Assembly: GCA_014526335.1 (NCBI GenBank)
Contig: JACTAT010000048.1
Span: 1,233,791 to 1,297,790, forward strand
DNA length: 64,000 bases
Source of the DNA: Chrysaora quinquecirrha
Lineage: Eukaryota > Cnidaria > Scyphozoa > Semaeostomeae > Pelagiidae
Direction of reading: 5' to 3'
Every line of letters starts with the position of its first letter. The first letter of the stretch is position 1. Under the pieces are notes generated by a model. The model saw nothing but the letters and a program-made list of their open reading frames with translations, was not told the DNA's origin and did not search any database. Below are positions 26,016-36,510 of this stretch, piece after piece. The translations under genes and the position numbers were made by a program.

Positions 26016-26900
26016 CTATACGAATCTTTGCATCTGGCTTTTCAATCTTGCCATACTCAGTGAATAGTTTGTGGGCAAGGGTGCATGTCCAACCTTCCAA
26101 GGTAATTGAACCATATACCTGCTACCTGTGAAACTATCAAGAAAATCTTCATGGACCTCGTTTTCCTTATGGATTCCCAGGGTTTCCAAAACCCACATCT
26201 TCCACAATTCATTATCCATTGGCACAGATTTATTGGCATGTAACGAATTGGACTTAACAGAAGAGTTTAAACTCTTACCTCTTAGAGGTCCTGACAAAAC
26301 CCATCCAAATTTGGTTCTTATTGCCACAGGTTCTCCAGGTCTTCCTCTCATCACTTGTCAAACTTGGATTTCATGCAGGAAATCTGTTCCAAGCAGGATG
26401 TCAATCTCTAGTGTATCTTCAGACTTACAAACATCTGAGAAGCAAATTCCTGTCAATGCTCATAATCATTTTTTATCAATTCTAAGTGCTCATTAGCTAC
26501 ATGAGAGATTTTATCAACAATAAAGGCTTCTACCATTCCAACTTTCTTTCTCTCAGTCGACTCTAGCTCAATTTGCACCACTTCCCTCAGCTTCTCATTT
26601 GCATTAAAGCGACCAATGTTCTAATGCCCAAACTCTCTACTCTCAGTGGCTGCAGCGACAGGCAATCAGCTACTTGGCGCATAACGAACGTCTTATGACT
26701 ACCCAAGTCAAAAAGAATGTGAACCTTAGCATTACCCTTATCTCCTTTCGCTAAAGCCAGAGCAGTTTGTAATACAGCACTTCCCCGTGTTCTACATTAC
26801 TTATTTAGAAGTAGCATTGATGGTGTTACTACCTGTGGAAGAATTGCCTTCTTTAGTCTGATCACTTATGCTAGAATTCGAATCTACTGCTATGGCTGGA
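26016..26900 (-). pseudogene. BEL pol, 5' part: aspartic protease and start of RT
   Basis: The protease active-site motif FDLGSHKTFVMRQ lies near 26,710. Further down, FGWVLSGPLRG marks the end of the DUF1758 protease region. RYMVQLPWKVGHAPLPTNYS followed by ARLKSQMQRF marks the start of the Pao reverse transcriptase. The RT then ends abruptly at about 26016 in a stop, next to the C2H2 insertion. Stops separate the protease from the RT start, so no polyprotein is possible here. Confidence 0.82.
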
Positions 26901-27734
26901 CTAATATCCTTTTTGTCACAAATTGAGATGTAATGTTTACGTTTACATTCAACAAATATGGTTTTATTGCGGCACTAAAAGGCCCTATGACCCTTATTAA
27001 AACAAATTAAACAACATCCCTGTATGAAAATCAAATTCCTACACTCTTCCCTTGTCTTCACAGCTTCGCAGATATCTTCTTCATGATTTCCATTACAAAA
27101 CACGCATTTCTTCACCCTCTGTTGATTACCATGTTGGTTTGTTAACAAAGCGCTTGCTGTCTTTGGTCTCCTTTGTGACCTCGGTCTTGATTCTTCCGAC
27201 TCCTTTTGCTCCCGTCTCATTGACTAATTTCCGTTTCCAATTTTGAATGACGCAATTTGATCCTCTCGTAACTCTTATTCTTCTGTAAGGGCGTGTAACA
27301 TTTCCTTTATTGTCCACTCTTGATGCTTTGTCTTAGACCCTCTTGTCATACTAAGTTTGACTTCTTCAGGAATCTTGTCTAAAAGCACTGGCACAACTAT
27401 CTCTGAAGAGGATTCATCATCTATTTCCAATTCCTGAAGTGCTCTATAGTGAGTTTCCATGAAGTCATTTAATTCTTGAAGTCTACCAAGGTTCCTATCA
27501 TGGTAAACGGGCTGAGTGTTTATAAGCTCATTGATATGGGCTCTCCTTATTGCCGTCAGCTTGGCAAATCTTGTCTTCAAAAGATCAAGGGCTTTTCCGT
27601 AATTTAGTTCTGTCAATGAAAACCCTGAAATAACCTTCTTAGCTGAATCTTGTAGATAATGTTTCAAATGAGAAAATTTGTCTACCTCAGAAATTTCTTC
27701 GTTTTCATGGGCTATTACTAAAAGCAGGAACGGG

Positions 27735-28095
27735 GAATATCAGCGGGAACGAGCGGGAATCACCGGAACGTAAGGGAACGCGGGAACAAGCGGAATCAGC
27801 GGAACGAGCGGAATGACCGGGAATCAGCGGAAGGAGCGGAATCAGCGGAACGAAAGGGAATGACCGGGAATCAGCGGAACGAGCGGAATCAGCGGAACGG
27901 GCGGAATGACCGGAATCAGCGGAACGAAAGCGGAATCAGCGGAACGAAAGCGGGAATAAGCGGAACGAGGGGAATGACCGAATCAGCGGGAACGAGCGGG
28001 AATCAGCGGAACGGGCGGAACGAAAGCGGGAATGACCGGGAATCAGCGGAACGAAAGGGAATCACCGGGAACGGGCGGGAATCAGCGGGAACGGA
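27735..28095. repeat. Minisatellite in left arm of foldback 1
   Basis: Repeats of a 15-16-bp unit such as GGAATCAGCGGAACGA, with variants GGGAATGACCGGGAACG and GGGCGGAATCAGCGG. The G-rich strand is plus. The open frames seen across it are low-complexity and not genes. Unit boundaries drift, so this was counted only as roughly 22 units. Confidence 0.9.
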
Positions 28096-29817
28096 AGGTT
28101 CTAAGAGTCACAAAAGATCGAAAAATAAATATTAAATGACAATGATTTATAAGCTTTATGCCTGCCAAATCGAATCGTCATTTTCAAATACTAATTAGGA
28201 AAAAAGAAGAAATTGAAAATATCACTAAATTAACTTTAAAAATTTTAAAATCGAAAACACAAAAAGTGCAACAATTTTAGGATTGGAAAACAAGGTTTAC
28301 ATGTGCGTAAACAAGAGATCTTGAAGTGGAGTAAATGAAATCAATGAAATTGCATAACCGAAACAACATGATCGCCTACCAGAAGCAGCCGGAAGCAGCC
28401 GGAAGCCGAGTAACTTGAACTTCTGTAAACTTGTTACACAACACAAAGGATTTAATTTTTTCATGACACTATATCATTTGATACATGGTCAAAACAGTAA
28501 GATACAAGTTAAAAAATTGAAATTGAAAATTAAAAGTAATAACAAACTAAGAATTTTTTGGGTACACAAATTAATTAAAATATTGAAGTTTTTTGAGATA
28601 AATAGAAATATAAAGATGAAGGTTTGTTTTATTCAAGTTCAGCCTCGCGACATCACAGTACAGTTGAAAACGAGGGGCAAATCACTCCAAAAAATCTCGT
28701 CCACTTTTTGAAAAAGGCTATTGTTATTTTGAAAATCCTTTAATAATTTTCAGGAAATTCTATTGTTCTTCTGTGAAAATCCCAAAAATCTCGTCCAGTC
28801 ATAAGGAAAGTGACTTGCCCCTCGGTGGAAAAATAAGGAAATGTGCGATTGCAGTACGAGTAGCGCAGGAATGACCTGTGTAATACAAGGGGGATTGCTG
28901 CAAAAAGGTGATTTCGTGATCATAGGAATGCAAAGTTGTGCCAAGTTTAGCGGAAGGAAGTATGAGAAGTTGAAAATGAATGAATACATAGCCTGAACCG
29001 AACCAAAATAAAGGGCCTATAATTATGATGTCTTCTTGTACTAAAATAGGTACCAAACACATTCGTAGACTTCAAATTCTAAATTCTACAACATTTTACT
29101 GATTATACGTTTCTGTACTGTTGTAATTCTTTCTTCAGGAACTGTGGTGTTCGAAAGCCCCCGAACCATATTCATAAAATCTTTTTTCAAATTCACAAAA
29201 TTTGGGGATTTTTATTTAACATAAGAAACGCTACCAAATGTTTCAAGAGCAAAGTTTCTTATAGAAAAAAAGAAAATAACTGCATTTTTTGCACAACAAA
29301 CTCCAGAATGTAAAGTTAAACTACGTAATAAATTCCAAATATTAAATTCAATTACGATCACGAATTGTCCTAAAATTTCCAAGAAGATTTTGTTTTCATT
29401 CCTCATTAGGTAAATAGGTATGTTTTTGTTCTCAAGTTGAGGCAAAAATCATGAATCAAATAAAACCTTTGTGTTGTGTCACAAGTTTACAGAAGTTCAA
29501 GTTACTCGGCTTCCCGCTGCTTCCGGTAGGCGAGCATGTTGTTTCGGTTATGCAATTTCATTTACTCCACTTCAAGATCTCGTGTTTACGCACATGTAAA
29601 CGTTTGTTATCAAAATATCGTTGTTTTCCAATCCTAAAAATTGTTGCATTTTTTGTGTTTTCGATTTTAAAATTTTCAAAGTAAATTTAGTGATATTTTC
29701 AATTTCTTCTTTTTTCCTAATTAGTATTTGAAAATGACGATTGAATTTGGCAGGCATTAAGCTTATAAATCATTGTCATTTAATATTTATTTTTCGATCT
29801 TTTGTGACTCTTAGAAC

Positions 29818-30145
29818 CCTCCGTTCCGCTGATTCCCGCCCGTTCGGTGATTCCCGCTTCGTTCCCGCTCGTTCCCGCCGTTCCGCCCGTTCCCGCTGAT
29901 TCCCGGTCATTCCGCTCGTTCCGCCCGTTCCGCTGATTCCGCTTCGTTCCCGCTGATTCACGGTCATTCCGCTCGTTCCGCTGATTCCCGCTCGTTCCGC
30001 TGATTCCCGCTCGTTCGCTGATTCCGGTCATTCCGCCCGATCCCGCTGATTCCCGCTCGTTCCCGCTGATTCCCGGTCATTCTCGCTCGTTCCCACCCGT
30101 TCCCGCTGATTCCCGCCCGTTCCCGCTGATATTCCCCGTTCCTGC
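29818..30145. repeat. Minisatellite in right arm of foldback 1
   Basis: Inverse orientation of the left block: CGTTCCGCTGATTCC-type units with CGGTCATTCCGCTCG variants. Here the C-rich strand is plus. The order of variants is not an exact mirror of the left block, so the two arrays have evolved or been recombined separately. Confidence 0.9.
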
Positions 30146-30722
30146 TTTTAGTAATAGCCGTTTTCATGCACTGAACTTTTAAAGGCATCCCAGAATTCAG
30201 GCCAATCGATTGGGTGGCTAGAAAACTTCTTCAATTCCAGTTTTGGCAGCTTGGCTCTCACTTTCTTGAACTTTGATGTAGATCCCGATGATCCTGATGT
30301 AGAACTTTCCAGACAGTCCAGCGACATGAGCGAATTTTGTCTTTGAAGGCTTGGCATTACCATCATCACCAGTAGTAAGACACTGTTTTTCTTGGTGATC
30401 AACTCTTGCATCTTTATCAAGCCCCTGTTATCTTTCTTTGAAATACGCCAGCTTGACCAATTTCCGTATTACATGAATCTGCTACATCTCCATCGATCTC
30501 TGAAATCTTCTCCAAGATCTGCTTGTCCAATCTCTTTAAAAAGTGTCGTTTCTCCTCAAACTGTTCCTCAATTTTTTGCAGTGTTATCTCATCCGTTGTG
30601 TCTCCAAGTTGAGTTGGAAGCTTTGTTACATATGCTTGATGTCCTCCTCTAATTCTCTTTTCTTTCGAAATGTCTTCCATTTTTTCCTAAAATTCGCTAC
30701 GCATCCGTTTCGGTGGAACAAA

Positions 30723-31174
30723 TGCTGAGAACATCAATTCTCCCTGATTCTTTGATTGCGAGTGACCAAGAGAAATGTCTAAAGACAGACTCCCATTGAA
30801 TTTTATATGTAACTTGTAATAACTAAAACTTAAACTAACGATACATTGTGAGATCCAGTTCACATTGAAAAGCCTACTGACTAAATGAGTCCCTTATAAT
30901 TATACAAGGAAATACAAATTTATGGACCAATCCACGTTACAGATTCAAAATATGTAAATATAATTGTGACCAATGAAAATCAATAATTATTACTACGTAG
31001 TTAAAGTTGTGGCTCTGACTAACTCTTAAGTAACTCAAGACATTTCCTCGTCTGGCTTTGATATAGAGACTCTGACGTAAATAGGACTGAATAAGCTAAG
31101 TGAAAGAAAAAAAGGTATTAATAAAAATAAGCTTCCTAGTTGCTTAGGCGCTGGAAATGCTGGGAAACCCAACA
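30723..31174 (-). repeat. 5' LTR of the BEL element
   Basis: 452 bp, running on the minus strand from TGTTGGGTTTCCCAGC to TCTCAGCA. The TG...CA termini and the TGTTGGG start are usual for BEL/Pao. CAGCC follows at 31175-31179. The promoter of the element would lie here, but I cannot place a start site. I could not identify the primer-binding site convincingly in the first bases inside (minus strand TTTGTTCCACCGAAACGG). Confidence 0.92.
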
Positions 31175-31355
31175 CAGCCTTAAAGATTCTTTGAACTTTG
31201 CCAGTCACAACTTGCAGTTGTGAAAAATCAATATCTGCAATTTGATGCCTTAAAACATACTTAAGGAGCACGGTGGGAGAAGACAGGCTTAATGCTTTGG
31301 CGCTTCTTCATGATCATCAACAAATCCCTGTTAATAGCAAGGATGTTATTGATGA

Positions 31356-31747
31356 AACAGCACAATTTTTGAAAAAGATTCAGTACCATGAAGAGAGAGA
31401 CAATTTTACAACGTTTCGGGCATTACCCTTTATCAAGTAACGGTTAAATTTCAAATAGCAAATATATGTAATTTGAGAAAAAAAAATTGAAAACGAGGCA
31501 AAATAAAGATTTACAGGAAAAACAAATAAACAAATACTATGTCATTAGGGTACGTAGATAAAAATGAAGATAACTTACGATGAAGATCTTTAACCAAAAA
31601 TTTCAGCGAAGGAATCAGACAGAATAAACAGGAACACGCAGGTACCAACCAAAATCAGTACATAGTAAATAATATAAAGGTGTAGCGTGTGGTATCTGTT
31701 TTATTCATTCTTAAGTACCACACGCTAAACCTTTATATTATTTACTA
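31356..31747. mobile_element. 392-bp insertion with 12-bp duplication and a 3' hairpin, perhaps Penelope-like
   Basis: TGTTATTGATGA occurs at 31344-31355 and 31748-31759, and the hAT C-terminal frame continues across it. The insert contains TTTTACAACGTTTCGGGCAT followed by ACCCTTTATCAAG, which resembles the terminal region of Penelope-like elements (from memory, moderate). Near its 3' end are 35-bp arms at 31660-31694 and 31716-31750 (GTAAATAATATAAAGG...CGTGTGG) that pair with one mismatch around a 21-nt loop. The last bases of the right arm overlap the duplication. No coding region is present. Confidence 0.7.
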
Positions 31748-31823
31748 TGTTATTGATGAGTTTGTGAGGAGACATCAAAGAAGAATGAAACTTCTTAATA
31801 TATTATATTCAGATCCGGAGTAG

Positions 31824-32252
31824 TCCTGTCTTTGCACTAACATCTATTTTGTTTACTTTTTGCATTCAGCATCCGATTTAATATCTTTTTTTGCGTAGTA
31901 TCCCATTTATTGTAAAAATAAAAATGCATAATAAACTAAATAACAGGAGTCTCTTGCAATTAATTTTGGGCTTTGAAAATCAATCAATTAATTTTTTCAA
32001 CGAAACGACATAAAAAATTCACACTTTTTGATGTTACACTGTCTTTATAGTTTTAAGATAACGCATAAAAACATAAGACTATAAGGACTTTAGTTCGTTT
32101 ACTGCAATTAGTTATTGTCTTGTTGTATTATTACAAAGCTATGTTTTGAATTACCAGAATTTATCGTGTTTTTTCTCTTATAATAACCTATGTAACCTTA
32201 GTGCTTCAATTTATTTCTACGGAAAAACTTTGTTTGAAGCCATTATTCCTAT
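31824..32252. other. No feature seen
   Basis: AT-rich DNA directly after the hAT stop codon. This is presumably the 3' flank of the hAT element and its neighbours. I found no terminal inverted repeat that would close the hAT element, no open frame and no tandem repeat. Confidence 0.5.
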
Positions 32253-32840
32253 TTGCAGTGGGTGAAAATGTTTAGACCCCCAATTCATGCAGCACCCAAA
32301 TTTTCGGTTGGATCTGCCTCTGGTTGTATGATCTCAGTTAATTCCTTTTCCATAACAGCATCACCTTCAAGCAAAGACGCTCATAAAACAATTTTTAACA
32401 AGAAGCTCCCTGATGCTCTTATACGTCGCTCATGAAACTCCTTTTAACAAGTAGCTCACTGATATCCAGCAAGCACAATCTTTAATTGACTTCTTACCAG
32501 TAATACTCTGGGTTATCCAGTTTTCAAGCCATTCCTTTCTTTCTTGGACAATGTTATGAAAGAATTATGCTTGGACCACATGTTTGCACATGCTGACGAT
32601 CATATTATTTGGAAGCACCCAAAAGAGTTTGAAAACTTCATCAATTTAATGGGTGGCTTTCATCAGCTACATGTACTGAAGAGAGTTATATACAAGGGTC
32701 GTGCATTTGCTATTTACCATGGTGGGTAGAAAATGTTTTCAGTGGCGGTTATTATTACCTTAACACGATACTGCACAAGGAGTCATTTAACGCTTTAGTG
32801 CAGTTTAGGGTTGATCAACTGACCAATAACTTTTAGATTG
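32253..32840 (+). pseudogene. Fragment of an uncharacterised transposon-like protein with an LMGGFHQL motif
   Basis: A 61-codon frame (32544-32729) contains FAHADDHIIWKH and FENFINLMGGFHQL. The same frame, after a TAG, continues as FSGGYYYLNTILHKE-type sequence in another frame to about 32840. The motif MGGFH recurs in multicopy cnidarian proteins of unknown function (family memory, weak). An upstream 60-codon frame at 32253-32435 has no recognisable feature and may belong to the same remnant. It is broken and short. Confidence 0.35.
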
Positions 32841-33089
32841 TGGATGAAACCTTGAAAGAAAAGCTTCAGATAATGAAAGCCCATCACCTGCTGCACCGAT
32901 AAAATTACCTGCTTACAATGTTGCTGTTGTCATTTTGCTTTTTGATTTCGATATTTACATAGCTAATAATATACAAATATACAAAGTTAACTAATCTAAA
33001 TCGAATGTAATTAATTACTTTAAACCTGCTATTATATTCAAAATTTATTGTTTGAAGAAATTTTCGTCGAGACTACAGGCACTACGTTT

Positions 33090-33875
33090 ACATTCAGGGC
33101 CATTCCATTGAAGATTTGAATATTTTCAGATTTTCTGCGGATTTGAAATTGTTTGGTAAATTATTCCATATTTGAGATCCAACACATTGAAGCCTATTTG
33201 AGCCTAAAGTTACTTGATTTGCTCTTATATGATTCAAGTTGTAAGGATTCCTGGCAGAATACTGTGAAGATCTGAATTTGAAGAAATTTTTTAAGAATAA
33301 TGGATTTAGATGATTCATTGTTTTATATATTTTCATGGTACATTTTCCTGATTTTTTAAGTAAATCATTGTATGAGCTCCTATACTCATTGTAAAGGAAT
33401 CTTAAAGCACATTCTTGTAATTTTTCGATTTTCTGAAGTCACTTTGCGGAGGAAAAGAACCAGACTAAGTGACAGTAATTAAAGTTAGAGTAAACAAAGC
33501 TCTGTACTAATCTTTTTCTGTTTGAAGCCCATGAATGATCTAAATCCTTTTAGAATATTTAGTTGTGTGGCAGCCTTTCTATAAATAAAGCGTCAATTTG
33601 TTAACCTGAGTTACACCTAAAAGTTTTACTGTCTCCTCTGAGTTAATTGTATGGCCCCGAAGTATTATATTCTGGCCACTGTTGTCTTGACAATCTTTTT
33701 TAATAAGCAAAGCATGGGATTTATCAGGATTTGCACTGATTTCGTTTTTTTGCAGCCAATTTAAAGCAACACTGCTTTCGTTCTCCAAAATCCTGATGAG
33801 CTCTGGCATTGTTTGGGAGAAATGGGAGAGGGTATTATCATCAGCATAATTGTGAAGGGTCGCCTGTTTTATAAA
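33090..33875 (-). pseudogene. LINE reverse transcriptase, C-terminal fragment
   Basis: The minus strand reads ATLHNYADDNTLSHFSQ, with the RT active site Y-A-D-D near 33,850. It continues ENESSVALNWLQKNEISANP and LLGVTQVNKLTL, and after frameshifts ends with ANQVTLGSNRLQCVGSQIWN-NLP near 33,150. This is the palm/thumb end of a non-LTR RT. The fingers, the apurinic-type endonuclease and the first half of the palm are not present. Confidence 0.75.
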
Positions 33876-33984
33876 GAAAAAGAGGTCATTGACCTTCCTA
33901 AACTAATACTTAAAGCTGGAGACCCAGAGTTTTCGGAATTTTCAGAATTTTTTCTTAAATTTAGGGAATAATCTAAAGTCAGTC

Positions 33985-35262
33985 AGGTAGATTTCAAAAA
34001 CTTAACAACATTACCTCCTAAGACACCTGTCCCTCTTTGATTTAAATGAATACCATCATCGTACCATAGGTCTTTCCAGTTTTCATCAAAATTTTCATGC
34101 TTAATGATTTCTATACCATAGGATTAAAGTGATCTTTCCAAAAGCTTATTAACACATAAACGTTTTGAATCAATTAGATCTGAGTCCCCTCTAGCCAAAA
34201 GGCTTGAAATCGCTACACACCTCATTGCATGACTTGTCTTCAGTGCAACACCGATGATTTTCTTGGCAGTTTCTTCTGGTTCATCACTTCTCAAAATTTT
34301 TGTTCCGCAGTGAATTATCAGGCCATCGGGTTTCTTGTTCAACTTTGATACCATGTATGATTCCATGTCTTCTACGGTTGCCCCCGAAAATGTCTTCACG
34401 ACTGTATAGTAGTTTCTTACATTTTTATTGATTTCTTGTTTTTTTATCCCTCTCAATATAGAGTCCCCAATGTAAGCTTTCTTCTTTCGAAGCTTTGAGT
34501 TTTCTCCATCTCTGTTTGCATTCTGTATTGATGAGGCTTTTCTTGACTCGCTAGTGCCGGCCTATATTCGCTTTGCATTGATTTCTTTGGGTTTGTTGCT
34601 TTTGATTTAAGGAGTTCACTGTCTGGCATTCTTCTTTTTGGTGTTGCTATTTTTTTCCTACAAATCTGCTCGAGGTTTTATCGTGATGGAGACTATCATT
34701 CACCAACAATTTTCGCATTGGCATACAGTTTTCTTCTTCAAACTCAGCATCTTCGAGTATTTGGAATCTATTTTTTGATAAGACATGTGGCGGTATTCCC
34801 CGAGGCATGGTTGCAGATCTTTTTTGGGAATTGCCAGGTATTCTGATTATCTGCTCTATCCTCCTTCTGCTCAAATAAAGAACAGGTTTTTTCCTTTGAG
34901 ACACGGTTGGCTGAGTATCTTTTCTTGGATTATTTGTAGTAAAAAGCTATTTTCCCTGGGAATCCTCAAAAACTGTTGACTCAGGAGTACCTGTTAAGCT
35001 TGCAAAGAAGTGTCGATACAAGGTTCTTTCCCAGGGTTTCCAAGCACTTTTTGTAAATTCAAGTGTTTATTCTTAATCCGTAATTTTCGTCTTTTAATGT
35101 GTTATTTTCTGCCTCTAACCTTTCTGTTTTAATCATCAATTGGACGTACTGTTCGTCTGACACTCTTATCCTATCCAAGTTTGTCCTTTCACTATCCTTC
35201 CTGTTATCCTTCTCATCCAACCTTGCTTGAACTTTTTTCTAACTTTGCCTCAATCCTATCCA
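33985..35262 (-). pseudogene. LINE ORF1 with coiled coil and SGNH/GDSL esterase domain
   Basis: A heptad-like region, LMIKTERLEAENNTLKDEN, lies near 35,130. A basic linker (34904-34650) follows. The esterase has block I YIGDSILRG near 34,470, then GLIIHCGTKIL, and the DxxH block as WYDDGIHLNQRGTG near 34,040. The catalytic Ser, Asp and His are thus all visible, although frameshifts separate them (notably near 34,456 and 34,125). In CR1 elements this protein binds the RNA, and the esterase role is unclear. Confidence 0.72.
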
Positions 35263-35290
35263 AACTGCAATATGGCTAGTTTTTAGGATA

Positions 35291-36510
35291 GACCTTTAGG
35301 GCATTTATGTTTGGTGTTATATTAAATTTGCGTGTTACTTTACCTTTGTCATAGTAGTGTTATTTCCATATGTTCCATCTTGCCGAAAATGGGCAGAGTG
35401 GCCAGCTGCTTATTTCTGTCATCATGTTATGTTATCCTTTAAACGTTAGGTTTGTTAGCCTTTGTTGTCACGTGATTATGTGTACTATAAATTACAGTAA
35501 AAATTAATCCTAAGGGAGGAGAGTATTGGATATGCCGAGTTGATAGAGAGGCAGAGCATGCATGTGTAATTCAAGGGGTGAAAGATCTTGTTGCCTTAGT
35601 AGCCATTTAGTCTGTTCAAAGGAACAGAGGTGTGATTAGAATAACGCTTGAAAAAGGTTAGCTCTAGAGTTACTGCTGTCGTATTCGTATGGTCGCTTTT
35701 GCATGTTGTAAAGATAAAGCTCAGGAAAGATTTATATCTGAAGAATTAAAGAAGGACATTTACTCTGGATGTGTTGTTTTATTTGTGCCAACCTGCCGGT
35801 GAAATATCAACAGTTTTACAAAATGATTTGCAGTGTTGTCTTTCAGCAAAGTTTTAACTCCTCGTAAAAAGACAAGTACTCTTTGCACGGGAATGCCATT
35901 CTAAAGTGTAGTGAAAATTATTTTATGTGTGTATTACAGTTTATTTAACATAACAAATTTTTCGTGCACTTTGTCAACACAACACGTTTTATTTATCACA
36001 CTATCAGTGAAATAAATATTTGCAACGTGAAAGAGCACAAGGAAACAAGGAGAGCAAGTTTTTAGGCCTGCGGTCAGACGAACAGTTTTGTTATCACTCA
36101 GTTTCCACATCCAAGTGTCTAAACCTTTCGGAAAAGTATAACAAATCACAGCCCATGCCTCATTCTACATACCTGTTAGGTTTACTTTGAAAATGCAACC
36201 ACTTTTCGGCAGAAAATCAAAGTAAACTTTCAGTCACTTTTCAAAGCTTTCCTTTCTCCATATACGTGGCACTTTCGACCTGTCCACTTCAAAGGAAGCC
36301 AACGCTTCCCACAGTTTTCCGATTTAGGGAATGAATCCCAGCTTGTGGCAGTTGCATTGCAATAGGAAGATCTCACGTATTGATATGCTTCCAATGCTAT
36401 ATCTGACTGGTGTACCTAGTTTCAAGCATCTTTATTTTAATTAATAATTATTAACTATTCACAAACCAATTATAAACTTAAAACATACAGTTGCAATTGA
36501 TTAAAGCTGA
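35291..36510. other. Mostly featureless, possible solo LTR at about 35423-35812
   Basis: Sequence beginning TGTTATGTTATCC at about 35423, with a TATA-like ACTATAAAT near 35485, runs to ...GAAATATCAACA at about 35812. It has the TG...CA ends of an LTR. I could not find a flanking target duplication, so the solo-LTR reading is weak. The rest, 35813-36510, shows no frame with coding character and no repeats. Confidence 0.25.

Larger units (their letters stand above)
27710..30159. mobile_element. Foldback element 1 with minisatellite-containing inverted arms
   Basis: Inverted arms of about 757 bp (27710-28466) and 714 bp (29446-30159) begin GGCTATTACTAAAAGCAGG and enclose about 980 bp. GTTTTCATG (9 bp) flanks both ends (27701-27709 and 30160-30168). 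Each arm consists of a short end, a block of GGAATCAGCGGAACG-type repeats, then about 370 bp of non-repetitive AT-rich DNA. The interior 28467-29445 has no open frame worth naming. The long arms with internal tandem repeats and a 9-bp duplication match the general description of foldback elements and resemble MULE target sites. It is non-autonomous. Confidence 0.93.
26975..30680 (-). pseudogene. BEL gag (DUF1759 type) split by a foldback element
   Basis: The N-terminal part is 30680-30160, beginning MEDISKEKRIRGGHQAYV, with a frameshift near 30420 and then LPKLELKKFSSHPIDWPEFW (DUF1759). After the foldback element the frame resumes at 27709 and continues through LKHYLQDSAKKVISGF and TRFAKLTAIRRAHINEL. 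It then reaches zinc knuckles with CVFCNGNHEEDIC and CCLICFNKGH at about 27,100-27,000. The reading frame is continuous across the foldback if one 9-bp duplication and the element are ignored. Gag forms the particle in which BEL elements reverse-transcribe. This copy is interrupted and frameshifted. Confidence 0.85.
20591..31174 (-). mobile_element. BEL/Pao LTR retrotransposon, inserted in hAT copy C
   Basis: Two LTRs flank minus-strand gag and pol remnants in BEL order. The 5-bp duplication CAGCC is at 20586-20590 and 31175-31179, the size expected for BEL/Pao. The host hAT frame reads through if one CAGCC and the element are ignored. At 10.6 kb it is longer than a typical BEL element because it contains three further pieces (21700-22725, about 24.6-26.0 kb, 27710-30159). 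The LTRs differ at roughly one position in ten in the first 180 bp by eye, so the insertion is old. No frame is intact. Confidence 0.93.
18528..31823 (+). pseudogene. hAT/ZMYM1-like transposase pseudogene, copy C, split by two insertions
   Basis: This copy keeps the 106 bp lost from A and B (VKAILNLIYECGG...) and runs past the array edge through KRLCTEIDINHNVWYEEA and a YYKRALSVQFLDQLL segment to FPNIYTA at 20590. There the BEL element intervenes. The frame resumes at 31180 with LKIL, then LPVTTCSCEKSISA (the conserved hAT dimerisation/catalytic Glu region) and RSTVGEDRLNALALLH. It is interrupted again by 31356-31747 and ends RRHQRRMKLLNILYSDPE with TAG at 31821-31823. Joined length is about 2.3 kb, normal for ZMYM1-like proteins. 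In-frame TGA codons at 31192 and 31243, a TAA near 20090 and frameshifts near 19415 and 19800 show it was already decayed. Confidence 0.88.
33090..35290 (-). mobile_element. CR1-type LINE remnant, internally deleted
   Basis: ORF1 with a coiled coil and a GDSL-type esterase (about 35260-33985) is followed at once by only the last third of the reverse transcriptase (33875-33090). The endonuclease and most of the RT are missing, so an internal deletion of several kilobases lies at about 33.88-33.98 kb. ORF1 with an esterase is a CR1/L2-group character. No poly-A or short 3' tail repeat is evident beyond 33090, and no target duplication was found. Confidence 0.72.

Noticed and set aside
24560..26016. 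Terminal inverted repeats or target duplication around the C2H2 gene
   Set aside because: Both edges were compared. Short GAAAAGG/AAAGG similarities are no better than chance in such AT-rich DNA.
27735..28135. Open frames rich in Asn/Arg/Gly/Glu (QRNERNQRN...) on the plus strand, mirrored at 29780-30188 on the minus strand
   Set aside because: They are translations of the 15-bp minisatellite in the foldback arms. The unit length keeps frames open by chance and there is no start context or homology.
27735..30145. CRISPR-like direct repeats
   Set aside because: Units are contiguous without unique spacers, arranged in inverted arms of a mobile element, and the genome is eukaryotic.
35423..35812. 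Solo LTR
   Set aside because: TG...CA ends and a TATA-like box are present, but no 4-6-bp flanking duplication could be found with any choice of first base. Kept only as a weak note in the feature list.
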